From: Flavobacterium soli DSM 19725
Lineage (GTDB): Bacteria; Bacteroidota; Bacteroidia; Flavobacteriales; Flavobacteriaceae
Length of the DNA: 64,000 nt
Reading direction: 5' to 3'
NCBI RefSeq assembly: GCF_000422705.1
Contig: NZ_AUGO01000013.1
Location: 88,878 to 152,877 of the forward strand
The translations under genes were made by a program, and so were the position numbers. Below the pieces are notes generated by a model. It was not told the origin of the DNA. It ran no database searches and saw nothing but the letters and a program-made list of their open reading frames with translations. Positions 61,502 to 64,000 of the stretch are shown piece by piece (positions within the stretch are counted from its first letter, which is position 1; each line of letters starts with the position of its first letter).

Positions 61502-61907
61502 AATAACCTATTTCTTTTTTGCAAAGATAATTGAAGATTTTAAAAGAGGAGAGGGTTTTGGTCATTGTTGTATTTATTAGAGAAGCTTGGGTTTGGGTTT
61601 GATTGGGGTGATGTTTGGCTCTTGTGCTATAAAAGTACCTTTTTTAGCAAATAATGTGCAGGAAGAATACTGAGAAAGCCGAGTATGATAGGTAATATCT
61701 ACGAAGTACATACGACTATGGCACGAATTAAAGTGCACCATGATACGGTATGGGTACGGTATGGCTATGGTTTAGATAGGATTATGGAGGTGTTCTAAGG
61801 AGTTTAAAACCTGAGGTTTATTGAAAAAAAAGTGCGTGACTTTTTGTAATTGTAAAGATACATTTTTTATATTTATCCTTATTAACCAAACAAAAAAAAT
61901 ACATGCC

Positions 61908-62648
61908 ATGGCAAAAAATATTGGCCTAATAAAATTTACGGGTAAGCTGGGAGATCTTTCTGCAAGGGAAACTAAATATGGAAACATTATTTCCACTCCA
62001 GGCGGTTTTAAAGGCGACCGTATTAAAACAGAAGAGCGATATGAAGTAACCCGACAGTTGGGTACCGAATTTGGCAGATGCTCCAAGATTTCCTCTCAAA
62101 TTTATGCTACTTTACAGTTTTATCTTCAAACCATACCCCATCTTCACATGTATGGTTTTATACAATCATTGGTAACCAATGTCAAGGGTTGCGACATGAC
62201 TTCGCCAAAGGGTGAACGAACTTTTGCTATCGGTTTGCAAAATGAACTGGGCCAGAAGTTGCTAAAAGGTTTTTCTTTTAACCAAAAACAGCGTCTCAAA
62301 TCTGTATTGATGCATCATTATGAGGTTGCAATCGAAGAAGGAATACTGACCCTTCCAGCATTTGACAGCAGGAGAATTTATTTTCCTAAAAGTGCCGATA
62401 AATTAGGGCTTCAATTGGTGCTAATGCGTCTTGATAGCGAAAAACCTTTATGCACTATCGAAACGAGTGTACTTGCTTTAGTTGGCAAAAATGATGAAAG
62501 AGCAACAATTATACTCGAATCTCCAATTCCAGAAGGCGAAGGAAACTTATTAGCCTTGGTTTATTTTGGTTTTTTTACTGAGACAGAAGGTGATGTTTAT
62601 TTTTTACGTCATCCGAAAAACGTTTTGGAGGTTGTGGATTTTTTGTAA
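61908..62648 (+). CDS. Unknown conserved-type protein beside the RAYT locus
   Basis: The ATG at 61908 (MAKNIGLIKFTGKLGDLSAR) is chosen; the frame upstream includes an odd Cys/Phe-rich leader. The 246-residue product has no signal or membrane helix. The first third (GDLSARETKYGNIISTPGGFKGDRIKTEERYEVTRQLGTEFGRCS) is polar; the middle reads as helices; the last part is beta-rich (LYFGFFTETEGDVYFL-like strands). I know no function. It is 57 bp upstream of the first REP array. Confidence 0.65.
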   Translation: MAKNIGLIKFTGKLGDLSARETKYGNIISTPGGFKGDRIKTEERYEVTRQLGTEFGRCSKISSQIYATLQFYLQTIPHLHMYGFIQSLVTNVKGCDMTSPKGERTFAIGLQNELGQKLLKGFSFNQKQRLKSVLMHHYEVAIEEGILTLPAFDSRRIYFPKSADKLGLQLVLMRLDSEKPLCTIETSVLALVGKNDERATIILESPIPEGEGNLLALVYFGFFTETEGDVYFLRHPKNVLEVVDFL

Positions 62649-62704
62649 TCTGATAGGGTTTGGTTGGGCGATGAGATGTTGGTAATGTTTAGCGATGTGA
62701 CGTG

Positions 62705-63017
62705 GGTAATGTTGACCGGATTAAAATCCGGCCTTACAATATGGGTCGAGCCTCTGGCTCTGTTTCGTTATAGGGCGTGTTAGTTCCTTGAGGATGGCTT
62801 GATATTGTTTGATGTTTTTGGTAATGTTGACCGGATTAAAATCCGGCCTTACAATATGGGTCGAGCCTCTGGCTCTGTTTCGTTATAGGGCGTGTTAGTT
62901 CCTTGAGGATGGCTTGATATTGTTTGATGTTTTTGGTAATGTTGACCGGATTAAAATCCGGCCTTACAATATGGGTCGAGCCTCTGGCTCTGTTTCGTTA
63001 TAGGGCGTGTTAGTTCC
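62705..63017. repeat. REP-type array upstream of the RAYT gene (115-bp period)
   Basis: Units start at 62705, 62820 and 62935; the third is cut at 63017. Each holds the palindromes CCGGATTAAAATCCGG and GAGCC-TCT-GGCTC. After the array come GTTCC-GTA-GGAAC (about 63013-63025) and CAACGGATTTTAATCCGTTG (63041-63060). No frames; repeats are long, so not CRISPR. Confidence 0.92.
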
Positions 63018-63105
63018 GTAGGAACGCTTTTATTTTGTAGCAACGGATTTTAATCCGTTGGGATATATAGGGTATAAATTTAATGATAATTATAAATGGA
63101 TTCAT

Positions 63106-63567
63106 ATGGCAAACACGTACCATCAGGTTTATATACAAGCAGTTTTTGCAGTGAAATATAGAAAAGCGATTTTGGAGGGTTCTTGGCGGAAAGAGGTTTT
63201 TGGTGTTATTGGAAATTTGATTAATGAAACAGGTTGCAAGACTATTATCGTCAACGGAGTGGAAGATCATGTGCATTGTTTTTTTTCGTTAAAACCTACG
63301 ATTTCAATTTCTGAGCTAATGAAAATTGTTAAAGCAAAATCTTCAAAGTACATTAATGATAATAGATTTTTGCTGGATCGGTTTGAATGGCAAGTAGGTT
63401 ATGGCGTTTTTTCGTATGGACATTCACAAATTAATACTGTTTATCAGTATGTAGCCAATCAAGAAACTCATCACGCAAATGAAAGTTTTATGGAGGAGTA
63501 TCTAAAATATTTGGATCGGTTTGAGATTCCTTATGAAGAGCGTTTTGTTTTTAAGGAGTTGGAGTAA
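63106..63567 (+). CDS. REP-associated tyrosine transposase (IS200/IS605 Y1 family)
   Basis: From the ATG at 63106 the protein has 153 residues. HUH motif VEDHVHCFF (His55, His57), preceded by NETGCKTIIVNG; the conserved Y1 tyrosine is in YQYVANQETHH (about Tyr115), followed by SFMEEYLKYLDRFEIPYEERFVF. All catalytic parts are present. It acts on single-stranded DNA hairpins. Unlike IS200 elements it has no tight ends of its own; palindromic REP-like arrays flank it on both sides, the hallmark of a RAYT. Confidence 0.92.
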   Translation: MANTYHQVYIQAVFAVKYRKAILEGSWRKEVFGVIGNLINETGCKTIIVNGVEDHVHCFFSLKPTISISELMKIVKAKSSKYINDNRFLLDRFEWQVGYGVFSYGHSQINTVYQYVANQETHHANESFMEEYLKYLDRFEIPYEERFVFKELE

Positions 63568-63651
63568 ATTTTTTATGTTAATGGATTATGTAGATTTTTG
63601 ATTATAATAGTTGGTATAAGTAGAATGCTCTTTTCGACCAGAGTAAAATAT

Positions 63652-63865
63652 GGCCTTCTAAGATGTGTCGGGCCTATGGCTCTGATACGGATAGGTGTTA
63701 AGGTGTGGTAGTTTCGTAGGCTTGGCCGGATTAAAATCCGGCCTTACAAGATGTGTCGAGCCTATGGCTCTGATACGGATACGTGTTAAGGTGTGGTAGT
63801 TTCGTAGGCTTGACCGGATTAAAATCCGGCCTTACAAGATGTGTCGAGCCTATGGCTCTGATAGG
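63652..63865. repeat. REP-type array downstream of the RAYT gene (88-bp period)
   Basis: Units are spaced 88 bp (AAGATGTGTCG at 63660, 63748, 63836). They share CCGGATTAAAATCCGG, the CCTTACAA word and GAGCC-TAT-GGCTC with the upstream array but differ in the rest. A GTAG tetranucleotide precedes the main palindrome in two units. A degenerate copy continues to about 63938 (AGTTAAAATCCAGTCTTACA). Confidence 0.92.
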
Positions 63866-63948
63866 TTGTTGGGGGTGTGTAGTTCCTAGTAATGGTTTTA
63901 TTGCTGGAATGTTGACATAGTTAAAATCCAGTCTTACATTATTTTTCT

Positions 63949-64000
63949 ATGACTACTGTAAGTTCTGAACAAAAAAAGTCCCCACTGCATGACTTACTCA
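63949..64000 (+). CDS. Start of an unidentified gene, cut by the window edge
   Basis: Seventeen codons are open after an ATG (MTTVSSEQKKSPLHDLL). The N-terminal, hydrophilic sequence looks like a normal protein start, but nothing can be assigned. The minus strand is also open here, so direction is uncertain. Confidence 0.35.
   Translation, partial: MTTVSSEQKKSPLHDLL

Noticed and set aside
62705..63865. CRISPR array
   Set aside because: Repeats are 115 or 88 bp with no spacers, and they carry REP-type palindromes around a RAYT gene.
63940..64000. Minus-strand gene end at the right edge
   Set aside because: Two minus frames are open for under 20 codons, but the plus-strand ATG reading is equally or more plausible; the window is too short to decide.

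Overview
The window comes from a member of the Bacteroidota, almost certainly a Flavobacterium-like organism. The DNA is AT-rich and Shine-Dalgarno sequences are scarce. Several promoters carry the Bacteroidota -7 motif TAnnTTTG. Two proteins end in type A sorting domains of the type IX secretion system (T9SS). GIN/DUF2807, PspC, DUF4870, DUF4199, CarboxypepD_reg-like, GH97 and two-CxxC-motif DnaJ proteins are all typical of that group. No rRNA or tRNA gene and no CRISPR array was seen.

Layout. 0-4 kb: a PadR-PspC-GIN envelope/signalling operon, a second GIN-domain protein and a DUF4870 membrane protein, all on the minus strand. 4-17 kb: housekeeping genes, mostly on the plus strand (DUF4442, TIGR01777 oxidoreductase, grpE-dnaJ, an ABC-2 exporter with an MscS channel, a sigma-54-type activator lacking a DNA-binding domain, a one-domain DEAD-box-like protein, DUF2007-GNAT-hydrolase, an ABC-F protein). 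17-24.6 kb: an ECF sigma factor operon with an anti-sigma-like/plug-like partner, a LamG T9SS cargo protein, a LURP-one-like protein, DUF6929, PPK2 with a coupled unknown gene, and a small outer-membrane barrel. 24.8-28 kb: a GNAT-racemase operon and a geranylgeranyl-reductase-like flavoprotein.

28-37 kb is the accessory part: a membrane-anchored two-lobed aspartic protease, an XRE membrane regulator, a duplicated RDD gene, a Schlafen/AlbA_2 protein, a soluble histidine kinase coupled to a membrane-anchored receiver protein, a 42-bp tandem repeat, a TPR protein, a lipoprotein and a 5'-truncated gene remnant. Five copies of an element with core TTGTGGATAT sit between these genes, so the region looks like cassette-wise accretion.

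37-45 kb: a large BNR-repeat T9SS protein, small envelope genes, an XRE-DUF2975 pair, a Crp-like regulator with a short-chain dehydrogenase, and a Fur-family regulator divergent from a Tat-type thioredoxin-reductase-like protein. 45-52 kb: the complete trpEGDCFBA operon on the minus strand. It is preceded by an 18-residue leader peptide with three consecutive Trp codons and an intrinsic terminator, a classical ribosome-mediated attenuator. 52-61 kb: YceI, a MarR-nitroreductase operon, thioredoxin-like proteins, rhodanese, GH97, a stress flavoprotein, an orphan response regulator facing a membrane-bound LuxR-type protein, DUF4199 and DUF1801. 61-64 kb: two unknown genes, then a REP-associated tyrosine transposase (RAYT) between two arrays of palindromic repeats (115-bp and 88-bp periods).

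The regulatory DNA is the most readable new content: the trp attenuator, paired operators for the Fur-, MarR- and Crp-family genes, a dispersed terminator module and at least three copies of an intergenic hairpin family.
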